DNA from: JALHNI01 sp044226365
GTDB lineage: Bacteria > Acidobacteriota > Terriglobia > Bryobacterales > Bryobacteraceae
Assembly: GCA_044226365.1 (NCBI GenBank)
Contig: JBGAHE010000005.1
Coordinates: 62,001-126,000 of the forward strand
DNA length: 64,000 bases
Reading direction: 5' to 3'
Below are positions 56,114 to 64,000 of the stretch, in pieces. The first letter of the stretch is position 1. Each line of letters begins with the position of its first letter. The position numbers were made by a program, and so were the translations under genes. The notes under the pieces were generated by a model that made no database searches, was not told the origin of the DNA, and saw only the letters and a list, made by a program, of their open reading frames with translations.

Positions 56114-58291
56114 TTACTTCCGGAATGTCCAGCGCAGCTTGACGGCCAGGAGCTCAGCGTCCGGGATCAGGCCGCGGTCCGTCGGGGTGAGGTAGAGGCG
56201 CTTCCAGCCGCGATTCCAAACGAAGAAGACGTCGTTGCCGGGCTTCAGCGTCCAGCGCAGACGCAGATTATTTCCCACGTTGCGTGAGACGGAATCGTAC
56301 TGCAGAAAGCTGCTAAGCGACAGATAGGCGCTAAAGGCGTAGACGGTATTCAATTGCCACAGCCGTTGGGTGAAGTTGCCGGGCGCGAGATGGCCGAAGT
56401 TCTGTTCGACACTGACGCCCGCCTGCCAGGCGCCGGCGCGGCTGGTGTAGCGCAGTGAGTTCTCCTGCTGGTAAAGATCGCCGCCATAGAAACTGCCAAA
56501 GCTCGAGGAGTGGCCGAACTGCAGACGGCGGTTGGGGCTCGACTCAAAGTCGGCAGTAAAGCGATCGAACCGATAGCGTCCCACGGGCAGCACCACGCCT
56601 TCGGCAATCTCAAACGGTACCGGCAGTTGCTCGAGCCACGGAATCCATTCGAAGGAGAACATATCGCCCGATTCGGTCTGTACATTCACCGGCACCCAGG
56701 AGAAACGTTGGGACTCCACCAGACCGCGATAGTTGGTAACGCGAGAGAAGCGATGATCCATGAACTGCTGCCGGATCCAGCCAAACGGGCCGTCCTTCCG
56801 AGGCCGCGGCTTAAACTCGCAGGCCCAGTCGTTGTGGTGCGTTCCGGGCCGGGGAATAAAGCCCAGCGCCGGGTCCAGCGACTCGCCGAACTTGTGGAAG
56901 GAGACGAAACAGTCCCAGCGATCGTTGGGGTAATCGATCTTAAAGCCGTAGCCCGAACGGTCCCCGGGAGCCACTTCGCCCGGCGCCCGGTCACTCCGCG
57001 AGAAGGCACCCCAAGCACCAACAAAGAAGTTCTTATTGCCGAGAAACTGTGAGGTCCGGTAGACCGCGTCAAACCCGGCCAGCGTATTGCGATGCACACC
57101 GTCAGGATTACCGTGCGTGACGATGGACCCCAGCCGCAACTTCGGCGTCACGTCATAGGACACACGGCTCGTAAAAAGATTGGTGCCCGGCACGCGGCGT
57201 CCGCCACCCAGTTCCGTATCGCGTGTTTGGACGTCCAGCACGCCGAGGTTCCATTTGCCCGCGCGGCCATTGAGCTTAAAACCCGCATTGATGGGGATCT
57301 GCGCACCATCCAGCAAGCCGATCCGGCGCGAGAAGAAAGGCAGGAACTTTTCGTCCAGACCCAAGCCGAACTGGTATTGATTCGAGCCTTCGAGAAAAAA
57401 GGTACGGCGCTCGGGAAAGAACAACTCGAAGCGCGTCAGGTTGAGTTGGCGCGTGTCGACTTCGGTTTCGGCGAAGTCCGTATTCGCGGTGAACACGGCG
57501 GCGAGTTGCGACGTGATGCGATAGGTAAAGTCGCCGCCGACGGCCGCTTGGGCCGTACGGACACCCTCGGCGAAATCCGTGCGCAGCCGTCCCGTGACAT
57601 ACGGACTCAGTTCGAGCCCCAGCCCCTGTTCGAGACCCGCAAGGCCCGTGAGCGTCCCGGCGCGCGAAAGGTCGAAGAAGAACGAGTCGAGCGTCGGCGA
57701 ACTCCATCGCAGCACGGTCCGGACGCGGGCGATGTTGCGCTCAAAGTTGGCGCTCCACGCATCCAGGCCTTTCGTGAAGTTCAGCGTGCGCGAGGGAATC
57801 GCGATCTCCGCCGTCCAGCCCTGCGGCGTCCGGCGGGTGCGGGCATCCCAGATGCCATCCCAATCGAGCGACGGATCTTCCGGCCCGGCAATGAGGCCAT
57901 CGATCCGCGCGCCCGCCGCATTCACGCGAAAGAAGTAGCCGGTGCGGCGGTCGCCGTAGGTGTCGAGCGCGATGGAGACGAAGTCGTCGCCGGTGATCTC
58001 ACCATCGCGTTGGCGCGAGTGGATTGCGATCTGGTGTGGCGCCGGATCGCGACAGTCGAAGGCGACGTAGAGATTCTCTGCCTGCGCCGCCAGACGGACG
58101 GTGGTGACGAAGACGGTGGATGCGCCGGGCCGCGGCGCCTGCTGCGTCAGGGTAATCAGCGGGGCCGTCTGCCAGATCGGATCGTCGAGATGCCCGTCCA
58201 GGCGGATCGGCGCGCTTGTCTTCGGCACGGCCAAAGTCACCTGAGCCCACGCGGCACAGCCACCGCAGAGCAGAAACAGGAGAAGTCTCAT
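56114..58291 (-). CDS. DUF5916 outer-membrane protein with CBM9-like N-terminus
   Basis: A 725-residue exported protein (leader MRLLLFLLCGGCAAWAQ). The N-terminal part (about 20-200) is a CBM9-like sandwich: IRLDGHLDDPIWQTAP, YVAFDCRDPAP and GWTAEIAIPSRTL. The C-terminal part (about 215-725) is a beta-barrel-like DUF5916 region with many aromatic strand ends. The final segment, AVKLRWTFRK, looks like a barrel terminus. These proteins are thought to bind oligosaccharides at the outer membrane; no enzymatic role is established. The start overlaps the ChrB-like gene's end by 4 bases (operon). Ligand unknown. Confidence 0.88.
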   Translation of the reverse strand: MRLLLFLLCGGCAAWAQVTLAVPKTSAPIRLDGHLDDPIWQTAPLITLTQQAPRPGASTVFVTTVRLAAQAENLYVAFDCRDPAPHQIAIHSRQRDGEITGDDFVSIALDTYGDRRTGYFFRVNAAGARIDGLIAGPEDPSLDWDGIWDARTRRTPQGWTAEIAIPSRTLNFTKGLDAWSANFERNIARVRTVLRWSSPTLDSFFFDLSRAGTLTGLAGLEQGLGLELSPYVTGRLRTDFAEGVRTAQAAVGGDFTYRITSQLAAVFTANTDFAETEVDTRQLNLTRFELFFPERRTFFLEGSNQYQFGLGLDEKFLPFFSRRIGLLDGAQIPINAGFKLNGRAGKWNLGVLDVQTRDTELGGGRRVPGTNLFTSRVSYDVTPKLRLGSIVTHGNPDGVHRNTLAGFDAVYRTSQFLGNKNFFVGAWGAFSRSDRAPGEVAPGDRSGYGFKIDYPNDRWDCFVSFHKFGESLDPALGFIPRPGTHHNDWACEFKPRPRKDGPFGWIRQQFMDHRFSRVTNYRGLVESQRFSWVPVNVQTESGDMFSFEWIPWLEQLPVPFEIAEGVVLPVGRYRFDRFTADFESSPNRRLQFGHSSSFGSFYGGDLYQQENSLRYTSRAGAWQAGVSVEQNFGHLAPGNFTQRLWQLNTVYAFSAYLSLSSFLQYDSVSRNVGNNLRLRWTLKPGNDVFFVWNRGWKRLYLTPTDRGLIPDAELLAVKLRWTFRK

Positions 58292-59160
58292 CCCTCAAAA
58301 CTCGCCAGCAGCGCGTCGAAGATGGGGCCGCCTTGTTCAAGCCGCGCCTGGTCATCCTGCGTGCGGGAGCAAAGCCCGTCCAGCATGCGCGAGAGGCCGA
58401 TCGTCTCGGGCCGGCCGTAACGGGCGTCTTTAAGGTCGATGTCATGCACCATCTCGGCCAGCGGCTGCAGCGCCGGCGATTGCACCAGCAGGCCGAAGCG
58501 CCGCACCAGCACCTCGAAGGTGCACAGGTCGCCTTCGTGCGTGAACTCGCCTTCGAACATGTCGAAGCGCTGGTCACCGGGAGCATGCACGTGCTGAGTT
58601 GGCTCCACGAAATGAAAGCGGGCTTGCGGATCGATGAACCGGCGCACCAGCCAAGCCGAACCGATGCGGTCCACCTTGATGCCCCGTCGCGTCACCCAGG
58701 TGCGTCCGGTGTACGCGAGAGGAGCCTGGGCCGCGGACGCCGCCCGCTGCCGCCGCTCTTCGATCAACGCCGCCACTTGTTCGCGCGCCGGATGGTGGAA
58801 GAAGTCGATTTGGGCGAGTTGCTCGAAGCGCAGCGCGAGCTTGGCGTCGTCCATGTCGCGAGCGTTGGCCAGCAGTTGCTGATAGTCGGAGTCGCGCAGT
58901 TGGCGAAACGCCGCGCGTGCCTGTTCCTCGGTGAGTCCGGCCAACGCCTTCGCCTCGAAGAGCCAGGCGGCGCCACCCTCGGCCTGAATCTCCCGGCAGA
59001 TCCACTCGAAGTCCTCCCGCGTGTCGTCGGTATCCGGCAGCAAATAGGCCGAATTCTTGATCGGGAGCGCCCCCACCTGGGCCAGGCGCCGCGCGACCTT
59101 GGCGCGAAAGTAGGGCGGCTTGGGGGGAATCTGATGGAGCAGGAGGAGCCAGGAGGCCAT
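58288..59160 (-). CDS. chrB: ChrB-like chromate resistance/regulator protein
   Basis: A 290-residue protein of the ChrB family. The N-terminal half carries MASWLLLLHQIPPKPPYFRAKVARRLAQVGALPIKNSAYLLP in pieces. The C-terminal half has RTWVTRRGIKVDRIGSAWLVRRFIDP, FDMFEGEFTHEGDLCTFEVL and the EMVHDIDLKDARYGRPET block. ChrB senses chromate or thiol stress and controls chr genes. No chrA transporter is visible here, so the regulon is uncertain. I chose ATG 59160. A TTG at 59169 is in frame but inside the palindrome. The gene overlaps the DUF5916 gene by 4 bases. Confidence 0.88.
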   Translation of the reverse strand: MASWLLLLHQIPPKPPYFRAKVARRLAQVGALPIKNSAYLLPDTDDTREDFEWICREIQAEGGAAWLFEAKALAGLTEEQARAAFRQLRDSDYQQLLANARDMDDAKLALRFEQLAQIDFFHHPAREQVAALIEERRQRAASAAQAPLAYTGRTWVTRRGIKVDRIGSAWLVRRFIDPQARFHFVEPTQHVHAPGDQRFDMFEGEFTHEGDLCTFEVLVRRFGLLVQSPALQPLAEMVHDIDLKDARYGRPETIGLSRMLDGLCSRTQDDQARLEQGGPIFDALLASFEG

Positions 59161-59166
59161 AGATAG

Positions 59167-59193
59167 CAACTGTGATAGACTTTATCACAGTTG
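59167..59193. promoter_or_regulatory. Perfect 11-bp palindrome between chrB and the octahaem cytochrome gene (operator candidate)
   Basis: CAACTGTGATA and TATCACAGTTG form a perfect 11-pair inverted repeat with a 5-base spacer, centred between the two divergent genes. GATAAT (59195-59200) follows at once, five bases before the cytochrome ATG. A ChrB dimer or another regulator could bind and block both genes. No regulator was matched. Confidence 0.65.
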
Positions 59194-59204
59194 AGATAAT
59201 AGTC

Positions 59205-60404
59205 ATGCGCCGAACCCAAAAATCCCTATTTTTCTTACTGTTGACAAGTGCCGCCGCCTGGGGCCAAACCACCTACGTCGGCTCGAAGGCCTGTCGCAGT
59301 TGCCACCCCGCGACCTATGACCGTTGGGCCAAGACGCGCATGGCCAACGTCGTGCGCGACCCTAAAGTACATCCCGACGCCATTCTGCCCGACCTCAGCC
59401 AGCCCCATCCGCTGGTGAACTTCACCGCCGCCGACATTGCCTGGGTTTACGGCAGCAAATGGAAACAACGCTACTTCACCCGCCGCGGCGACGACTATTA
59501 CCCGCTGGGGGCGCAATGGGACGTCGAGAAGCGAACCTGGCGGCCCTACAAGGTCGCCGCGAACACCGACTGGTGGGTGCCTCTCTTTCCGGACGACAAC
59601 TTTGGCCGACCCACCGGACAGCTTTGCGACGGCTGCCATTCAGTGAACTTCAACACCAAGACCAAGCAGGTCTCCGAGTGGAACGTCGGCTGCGAGAAGT
59701 GCCATGGCCCGGGTTCGGCCCACGTCGCCAAGCCGGTGCGCGCTACGATCGTGAACCCGGCCCGGCTGGACCACATCGCCGCCACCAACATCTGCCTGCA
59801 ATGTCACTCCGAGGGCCAGCCCACGCGGAATCCGGTCGACGGCAAGTACTGGGCGTGGCCCGTGGGTTTTGAGGTAGGACCCAACACGAATCTGGCCGAC
59901 CATTGGAAGCTCGAAGAGCCACACCTGGGCCATCAGAACTTCTTCCACTGGGCCGATGGCAGCGGCCACAAGAACCGCATGCAGGGGAACGACTTCGTCC
60001 AGAGCTCCATGTACACGCACGGGCTCGGCTGCCACAGTTGCCACGATGCGCACGGCTCCCCGAACAACGCCGACCTGATCAAACCCGCCAGCACGCTTTG
60101 CTTGAGTTGCCATGGACCGAATTCCCCGAACGGCCCGCGGGGCGCGACCGTGGAAGCACATACACACCATGCCGCCACCAGCCGCGGCAGCGAATGCGTG
60201 GGCTGCCATATGCCGAAGATCGCGCAGCAAATTGGCGACGTCAACGTCCGGAGCCACACGTTCCGCTTTATCAGCCCGGCGGAGACGGAAACCCTGAAAG
60301 TCCCCAATGGCTGCAATACGTGCCACACGGATCGCTCCACCGGCTGGGCGAAGGGCGAGCTTCGCAAATGGACAAACGTGTCTCCGTGGAGGGTCGCGCG
60401 CTAG
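59205..60404 (+). CDS. Octahaem c-type cytochrome, short form
   Basis: A 399-residue exported protein with signal peptide MRRTQKSLFFLLLTSAAAWG. Eight CxxCH sites are visible: CRSCH, CDGCH, CEKCH, CLQCH, CHSCH, CLSCH, CVGCH and CNTCH. Histidines for sixth-ligand binding are plentiful. It resembles the N-terminal haem region of tetratricopeptide multihaem proteins of Acidobacteriota but ends soon after the eighth haem, without a TPR tail. I use ATG 59205, since a GTG at 59172 lies inside the palindrome. It probably transfers electrons across the periplasm. It is divergent from chrB. Confidence 0.9.
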   Translation: MRRTQKSLFFLLLTSAAAWGQTTYVGSKACRSCHPATYDRWAKTRMANVVRDPKVHPDAILPDLSQPHPLVNFTAADIAWVYGSKWKQRYFTRRGDDYYPLGAQWDVEKRTWRPYKVAANTDWWVPLFPDDNFGRPTGQLCDGCHSVNFNTKTKQVSEWNVGCEKCHGPGSAHVAKPVRATIVNPARLDHIAATNICLQCHSEGQPTRNPVDGKYWAWPVGFEVGPNTNLADHWKLEEPHLGHQNFFHWADGSGHKNRMQGNDFVQSSMYTHGLGCHSCHDAHGSPNNADLIKPASTLCLSCHGPNSPNGPRGATVEAHTHHAATSRGSECVGCHMPKIAQQIGDVNVRSHTFRFISPAETETLKVPNGCNTCHTDRSTGWAKGELRKWTNVSPWRVAR

Positions 60405-60461
60405 TACCAAAAGCCAACTGATCCGATCGGGTATATTGACTATCTCCGCGTTTGCTATTAA

Positions 60462-60486
60462 AGTCAATCTAGTTTATCGATTGACT
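60462..60486. promoter_or_regulatory. Perfect 8-bp palindrome upstream of the TonB receptor gene (operator candidate)
   Basis: AGTCAATC and GATTGACT form a perfect 8-pair inverted repeat with a 9-base spacer. A TTGACT at 60436-60441 and a TATTAA at 60456-60461 lie just upstream, so the repeat would cover the transcription start. A GGAG precedes the GTG at 60507. A repressor site is plausible but unproven. Confidence 0.45.
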
Positions 60487-60506
60487 AGCTTTATGCGGAG
60501 TAAACA

Positions 60507-63245
60507 GTGAAGATTCAGTGGCTTATCCTGACGATTTTGGCCGGCGCGCTCGGCGCTGAGGCGGAAAGCGTCGTGAGTGGGGTGATTCGCGACACGCGCC
60601 AACAGGGCGTTGGCGGACTCACCGTGGCAATTGTGAAGCCGGACACCGGCGCCCGGCAGACGGCGACCACCGCTCCCACCGGCAGCTTCCGGGTGACGGG
60701 TCTGGCGCCCGGCGCCTACCGCGTGCAGACCGAGCGGGGCAGCACCAAGCTCGACTTCGGCCTGGAAGTCGTCCAGAACGATCAGGTAATCGACCTCGGC
60801 ACACTGATTGTCGGTGATGCCCCCCCGCCGCCCGCCGCCGCGCCCAAGACACCGGCCGCCACCCCGGACGCCCCTCAGCCCATCGACCCCGTCCATGAAG
60901 AAGTCACCGTGACCGCGCGCCGCGTCGAGGAAACCGCGCAAAGCGTGCCGATCGCCCTCAGCGTCATCAGCGGCCAGGCCGTCGAGCAACAAGGCGCTTT
61001 CAACGTGATTCGCTTGAAGGAACTCGTGCCCTCGCTGCAGTTCTACACGTCGAATCCCCGCAATTCGGCCGTCAACATTCGCGGCTTGGGCTCTCCCTTC
61101 GGTTTGACGAATGACGGTATCGAGCCTGGCGTCGGCTTCTACGTCGATGGTGTGTTCTACGCCCGTCCCGCGGCGGCCACGCTCGACTTCATCGACATCG
61201 AGCGCATGGAAGTGCTGCGCGGCCCGCAGGGCACGCTGTTCGGCAAGAACACCACCGCCGGCGCCATTAACATCACCACCCGCCGGCCCACCTTCTCCCC
61301 CGAAACCAACGTCGAGCTGAGCTACGGCAACATCGGCTTCCTGCAGGCCAAAGCCTCCCTCAGCGGCCCCCTCGGGCGCAGGCTCGCGGGCCGCCTGTCG
61401 TTCTCCGGCACCCAGCGCGACGGCCAGTTGCGCAACACGCGCACCGGCGACACCACCAACGACCTCAATAACCAGGGCGTCCGCGGACAACTGCTCTTCA
61501 TCGGCTCCGACAAATTCACCATCCTCGCCACCGCGGACTATTCGCGGCAGCGCCCCAACGGCTACGCGCAGGTAATTGCCGGCGTCGCCCCGACGCTGCG
61601 CGCGGCCAATCGCCAGTGGCCGGCCATCGCCGCTGACCTGAAATACGTCCCGCCCAGCTACAACGCCTTCGATCGTCTGGTGGATACCGATACGCCCTGG
61701 CGCTCCACCCAGGACATGGCCGGCGCGTCTATCCAGTTCGATTGGAACCGCGGCCCGGGCACGCTCACCGCGATCACCGCCTGGCGCTATTGGGATTGGC
61801 AACCCTCCAACGACCGTGACTTTACGGCCCTGCCCATCACCACCATCTCCGCCGCCCCCTCCAAGCATCACCAGTGGACGCAGGAAGTGCGCTACGCCGC
61901 CACGCTGAGCTCGCGCGTGAACTTCGTCGCCGGCACGTTCTTCTTCGGTCAGAACCTGAAGCCCTCACCCTTTCACAAGCAGGAACAAGGTTCCGCCGCC
62001 TGGCGCTATCTGCTCGCCCCGAGCGCGGCCGCGGCCACGCCGGGCCTGCTCGACGGCTACGGCCAGAACATCAAGTTCAACTTCGACACCTTCAGTGCGG
62101 CCGGCTTCGGTCAGGTGGAGTTCAACGTCACGCGCCGACTGCGCCTCACGCCGGGCTTGCGCTACAACTACGACAAAAAGGACCTCGACTACAACCAGTC
62201 CGTCTACGGCGGCCTCCAGACCACGGATCCCGCTCTGATCGCCCTCCAACGCTCCGTGCTTTCGCCCCTCGTCTATCAGGCGCACGTAGCGGACAACAAC
62301 GTCTCCGGCAACATCACCGCCGCCTATCAGGTTTCCGAAGGCATCAACGCCTATGCCACCTATGCGACAGGCTTCAAGTCCGTTGGCCTGAACCTGGGCG
62401 GCGTGCCCACCGACGCGGCCGGGGTGCCGGTGGCTTCGGCCGCGCTGGTGCGTCCGGAAGACGTCCGCAACGTGGAGATCGGAATCAAGACGCAGCCGTT
62501 CGCCGGCGTCACAGCGAACTTCGCCGCCTTCAACACCGGGACGAAAGACTTCCAAACGCAGGTGGTGAACGCGCAGGTGGGCGTGCTGCGCGGCTATCTG
62601 GCCAATGCGGAGAAAGTGCGCGTGCGCGGCGTTGAGTTCGACGGCACGGCGAAGTTCGGTGAAGACTGGTCTTTCTACGCCGCCGCCGCTTACACCGATG
62701 GCCGCTACATCTCTTTCCGCGACGCTCCGCCGCCGGTGGAAGACACTGGTGGTCCGCAGGCCAAGGACATCTCGGGCTCCATCCTGCCGGGCATCTCGAA
62801 GTGGGCCGGTTCGTTCGGCGGCGAGTGGACCCGTCCCGCCACCGTGATGGGCCGCTACGGCCACTTTTTCGTCGGCGTGGATGCCAGCTTCCGCTCCAAC
62901 TTCTCCTCTAGCCCGTCCTATTCGAAGTACCTGGTGGCGAATGGCTATGCGCTGCTGAACCCGCGGGTGGGTTTCCGTTCGAACGAGAAATGGTCGCTCA
63001 CGCTGTGGGCCCGTAATCTCACCGGCAGCAACTACTACGAACTGATGTCCGTCGCGCCCGGTAACTCGGGCCTCTACGTCGGCCTGCCCGGCGACCGGCG
63101 CACGTTCGGCCTCACCCTACGCAAGACCTTCGCGGAAAAGACGGCCCCCACCCGCTCGGCGAAGCCCACGCGGGCTCAAGTGAAGCCCAGCGTCGATCCG
63201 ACCCTAGAGAGAGAAGCCGCTACGCCGGAGCGCGCCGTTCAGTAA
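60507..63245 (+). CDS. Classical TonB-dependent receptor with N-terminal carboxypeptidase-regulatory domain
   Basis: A 912-residue outer-membrane receptor starting at GTG 60507. The signal peptide is MKIQWLILTILAGALGAEA. A short CarboxypepD_reg domain (about 25-110: SGVIRDTRQQGVGGLTVAIV) and a proline/alanine-rich linker (about 115-135) follow. Then comes a plug with HEEVTVTARRVEETAQSVPIALSV, VNIRGLGSPFG, ERMEVLRGPQGTLFGKNTTAGAINITTRRP and the barrel. The plug is the standard TonB-box type, unlike the Oar receptors elsewhere in the window. Ligand unknown; siderophore, vitamin or oligosaccharide are possible. It ends 7 bases inside the convergent sigma-factor gene. Confidence 0.94.
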   Translation: MKIQWLILTILAGALGAEAESVVSGVIRDTRQQGVGGLTVAIVKPDTGARQTATTAPTGSFRVTGLAPGAYRVQTERGSTKLDFGLEVVQNDQVIDLGTLIVGDAPPPPAAAPKTPAATPDAPQPIDPVHEEVTVTARRVEETAQSVPIALSVISGQAVEQQGAFNVIRLKELVPSLQFYTSNPRNSAVNIRGLGSPFGLTNDGIEPGVGFYVDGVFYARPAAATLDFIDIERMEVLRGPQGTLFGKNTTAGAINITTRRPTFSPETNVELSYGNIGFLQAKASLSGPLGRRLAGRLSFSGTQRDGQLRNTRTGDTTNDLNNQGVRGQLLFIGSDKFTILATADYSRQRPNGYAQVIAGVAPTLRAANRQWPAIAADLKYVPPSYNAFDRLVDTDTPWRSTQDMAGASIQFDWNRGPGTLTAITAWRYWDWQPSNDRDFTALPITTISAAPSKHHQWTQEVRYAATLSSRVNFVAGTFFFGQNLKPSPFHKQEQGSAAWRYLLAPSAAAATPGLLDGYGQNIKFNFDTFSAAGFGQVEFNVTRRLRLTPGLRYNYDKKDLDYNQSVYGGLQTTDPALIALQRSVLSPLVYQAHVADNNVSGNITAAYQVSEGINAYATYATGFKSVGLNLGGVPTDAAGVPVASAALVRPEDVRNVEIGIKTQPFAGVTANFAAFNTGTKDFQTQVVNAQVGVLRGYLANAEKVRVRGVEFDGTAKFGEDWSFYAAAAYTDGRYISFRDAPPPVEDTGGPQAKDISGSILPGISKWAGSFGGEWTRPATVMGRYGHFFVGVDASFRSNFSSSPSYSKYLVANGYALLNPRVGFRSNEKWSLTLWARNLTGSNYYELMSVAPGNSGLYVGLPGDRRTFGLTLRKTFAEKTAPTRSAKPTRAQVKPSVDPTLEREAATPERAVQ

Positions 63246-64000
63246 CCGAGATGCTTCAGCTTCTCCGGGTTACGCACAATGTAGAGCGCCTGAATCACGC
63301 CGTCGACGATCTCGAAAGCCGCAGTCTGCGCCGGCCCTTCCGGCGTATCCACCACCATACCGGGCAGGCCGTTGATGGTTGCGAAGCGCAGTTGATAGCC
63401 TTCCTGCCAACCCTTGTGCGCAACGCCGATCAGGAAACGCGCGGCGCGATCGGCGCCGTCCAGGACATTCAGCGCCGCCGCCACCTTGCCGCCTCCGTCG
63501 GTCATCAGGCGGACGTCGCTGGCCAAAAGTTGCACCAGCCCTGCGAGGTCGCCGGAACGCGTCGCCGTCACAAAGGCGGTCAGTAGGGCGACATGCTGGT
63601 CGCTGTTTGGGGCACTCAACCCCCGCGGACGAGCTTCCCGAACGTGCGCGCGGGCTCGCGCCGCCAGTTGACGGCAGGCGGCCTCGCTCCGCTCCAGCGC
63701 CTCGGCGACCTCGGCAAAGGAGAAGTCAAACACCTCGTGCAGCAGGAACGCCGCGCGTTCCAGTGGCGAAAGCCGATCGAGTGTCAGCAGCAGCGCCACC
63801 GACAGATCCTCGGCCAGTTCGGTCTGCCGGTCCGGTGTCAGCGCCGCGGTATCGATGACAGGTTCAGGGAGCCAGGGTCCCACATATTCCTCCCGCTTCG
63901 CCCGAGCTGACGTCAGCAGATCCAGGCAGATCCGCGAGGTAGTCGTCATGAGAAAGGCTCGCGGATCGGTCACGCGGGTCCGCTCCGCCGCATGCCAGCG
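63239..64000 (-). CDS. ECF41-type RNA polymerase sigma factor, 5' end outside window
   Basis: The frame is open to the window edge (254 codons), so the N-terminus lies beyond 64000. Sigma region 2 remnants (WHAAERTR) and region 4 (LSPLERAAFLLHEVFDFSFAEVAEALERSEAACRQLAARAR) are present. The linker carries GPWLPEP. The C-terminal SnoaL-like domain has DGGGKV and NPEKL. WLPEP, DGGGK(R/V) and NP(D/E)KL are the signature motifs of the ECF41 group, whose C-terminal domain controls activity. The group usually sits by an oxidoreductase or decarboxylase gene, which would be outside this window. It overlaps the TonB receptor gene by 7 bases. Confidence 0.93.
   Translation of the reverse strand, partial: RWHAAERTRVTDPRAFLMTTTSRICLDLLTSARAKREEYVGPWLPEPVIDTAALTPDRQTELAEDLSVALLLTLDRLSPLERAAFLLHEVFDFSFAEVAEALERSEAACRQLAARARAHVREARPRGLSAPNSDQHVALLTAFVTATRSGDLAGLVQLLASDVRLMTDGGGKVAAALNVLDGADRAARFLIGVAHKGWQEGYQLRFATINGLPGMVVDTPEGPAQTAAFEIVDGVIQALYIVRNPEKLKHLGY

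Noticed and set aside
59171..59189. TGTGA...TCACA resembling a CRP/FNR-type site
   Set aside because: The spacer is 9 bases rather than the 6 of a CRP site, and the outer bases extend into a longer perfect palindrome.

Overview
The window is high-GC DNA (low-to-mid 60s % by eye) from a bacterium that looks like an Acidobacteriota member, most likely near Bryobacter, Solibacter or Paludibaculum. This placement is inferred from gene content. The clues are two Oar-type TonB-dependent receptors with N-terminal carboxypeptidase-regulatory domains, an acidobacterial-style membrane regulator, secreted DUF1080, DUF1566/PEGA and DUF5916 proteins, quinoprotein dehydrogenases and an ECF41-type sigma factor. 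I saw no rRNA, tRNA, CRISPR array, insertion sequence or prophage genes. The content is mostly chromosomal metabolism and envelope functions, with a few odd pockets.

Layout. 1-10.5 kb: a cut-off family 2 glycosyltransferase, a YceH-like protein, a zinc alcohol dehydrogenase, a secreted mutarotase-like protein, an SRPBCC protein, an MFS carrier, a shortened PrmA-like methyltransferase, OsmC and SDR proteins, a frameshifted fumarylacetoacetate hydrolase, a small transaldolase and two small envelope proteins. 10.5-17.2 kb: a second MFS carrier, then a translationally coupled run of siroheme dehydrogenase, polyphosphate kinase 1 and two overlapping PPK2 genes that look like a two-domain PAP enzyme split in two, closed by a convergent TPR protein. 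17.3-25.2 kb: an Oar receptor divergent from a membrane regulator, tex, and a DUF1080 protein. 25.2-33.1 kb: acyl-CoA synthetase, mutase large subunit and methyltransferase with overlapping ends, a phosphatase-fold protein, and two envelope proteins. 33.3-40.5 kb: lon with a long AT-rich upstream region, a GAF-ANTAR regulator divergent from a secreted haem protein and a TlpA-like protein, and a DUF1566 protein. 40.6-48.2 kb: a second Oar receptor, a secreted protein with an ABAB internal repeat closed by a textbook terminator, two small basic proteins, a broken carboxypeptidase-regulatory gene and a membrane protein. 48.3-58.3 kb: a quinohaemoprotein divergent from a B3 metallo-beta-lactamase-fold protein, a GT39 plus GT2-GtrA glycosylation pair, an aldose dehydrogenase, an SRPBCC protein and a DUF5916 protein. 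58.3-64 kb: a ChrB-like protein divergent from an octahaem cytochrome across a perfect palindrome, a classical TonB receptor and the start-truncated ECF41 sigma factor.

How genes work together. PPK1 makes polyphosphate and the PPK2 pair probably spends it on AMP. The GT2-GtrA protein probably supplies and flips a polyprenyl-phosphate sugar for the neighbouring GT39. The quinohaemoprotein, aldose dehydrogenase and multihaem cytochromes suggest periplasmic oxidation feeding a respiratory chain. The receptors and secreted binding proteins suit a scavenger of plant or soil polymers.

The observations most worth following are the split PAP, the ABAB repeat protein with paired cysteines, perfect palindromes just upstream of three genes (two with a -10 motif almost touching the start codon), the two disrupted genes, and the AT-rich region upstream of lon. 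All functional calls come from reading motifs; no database search was run.
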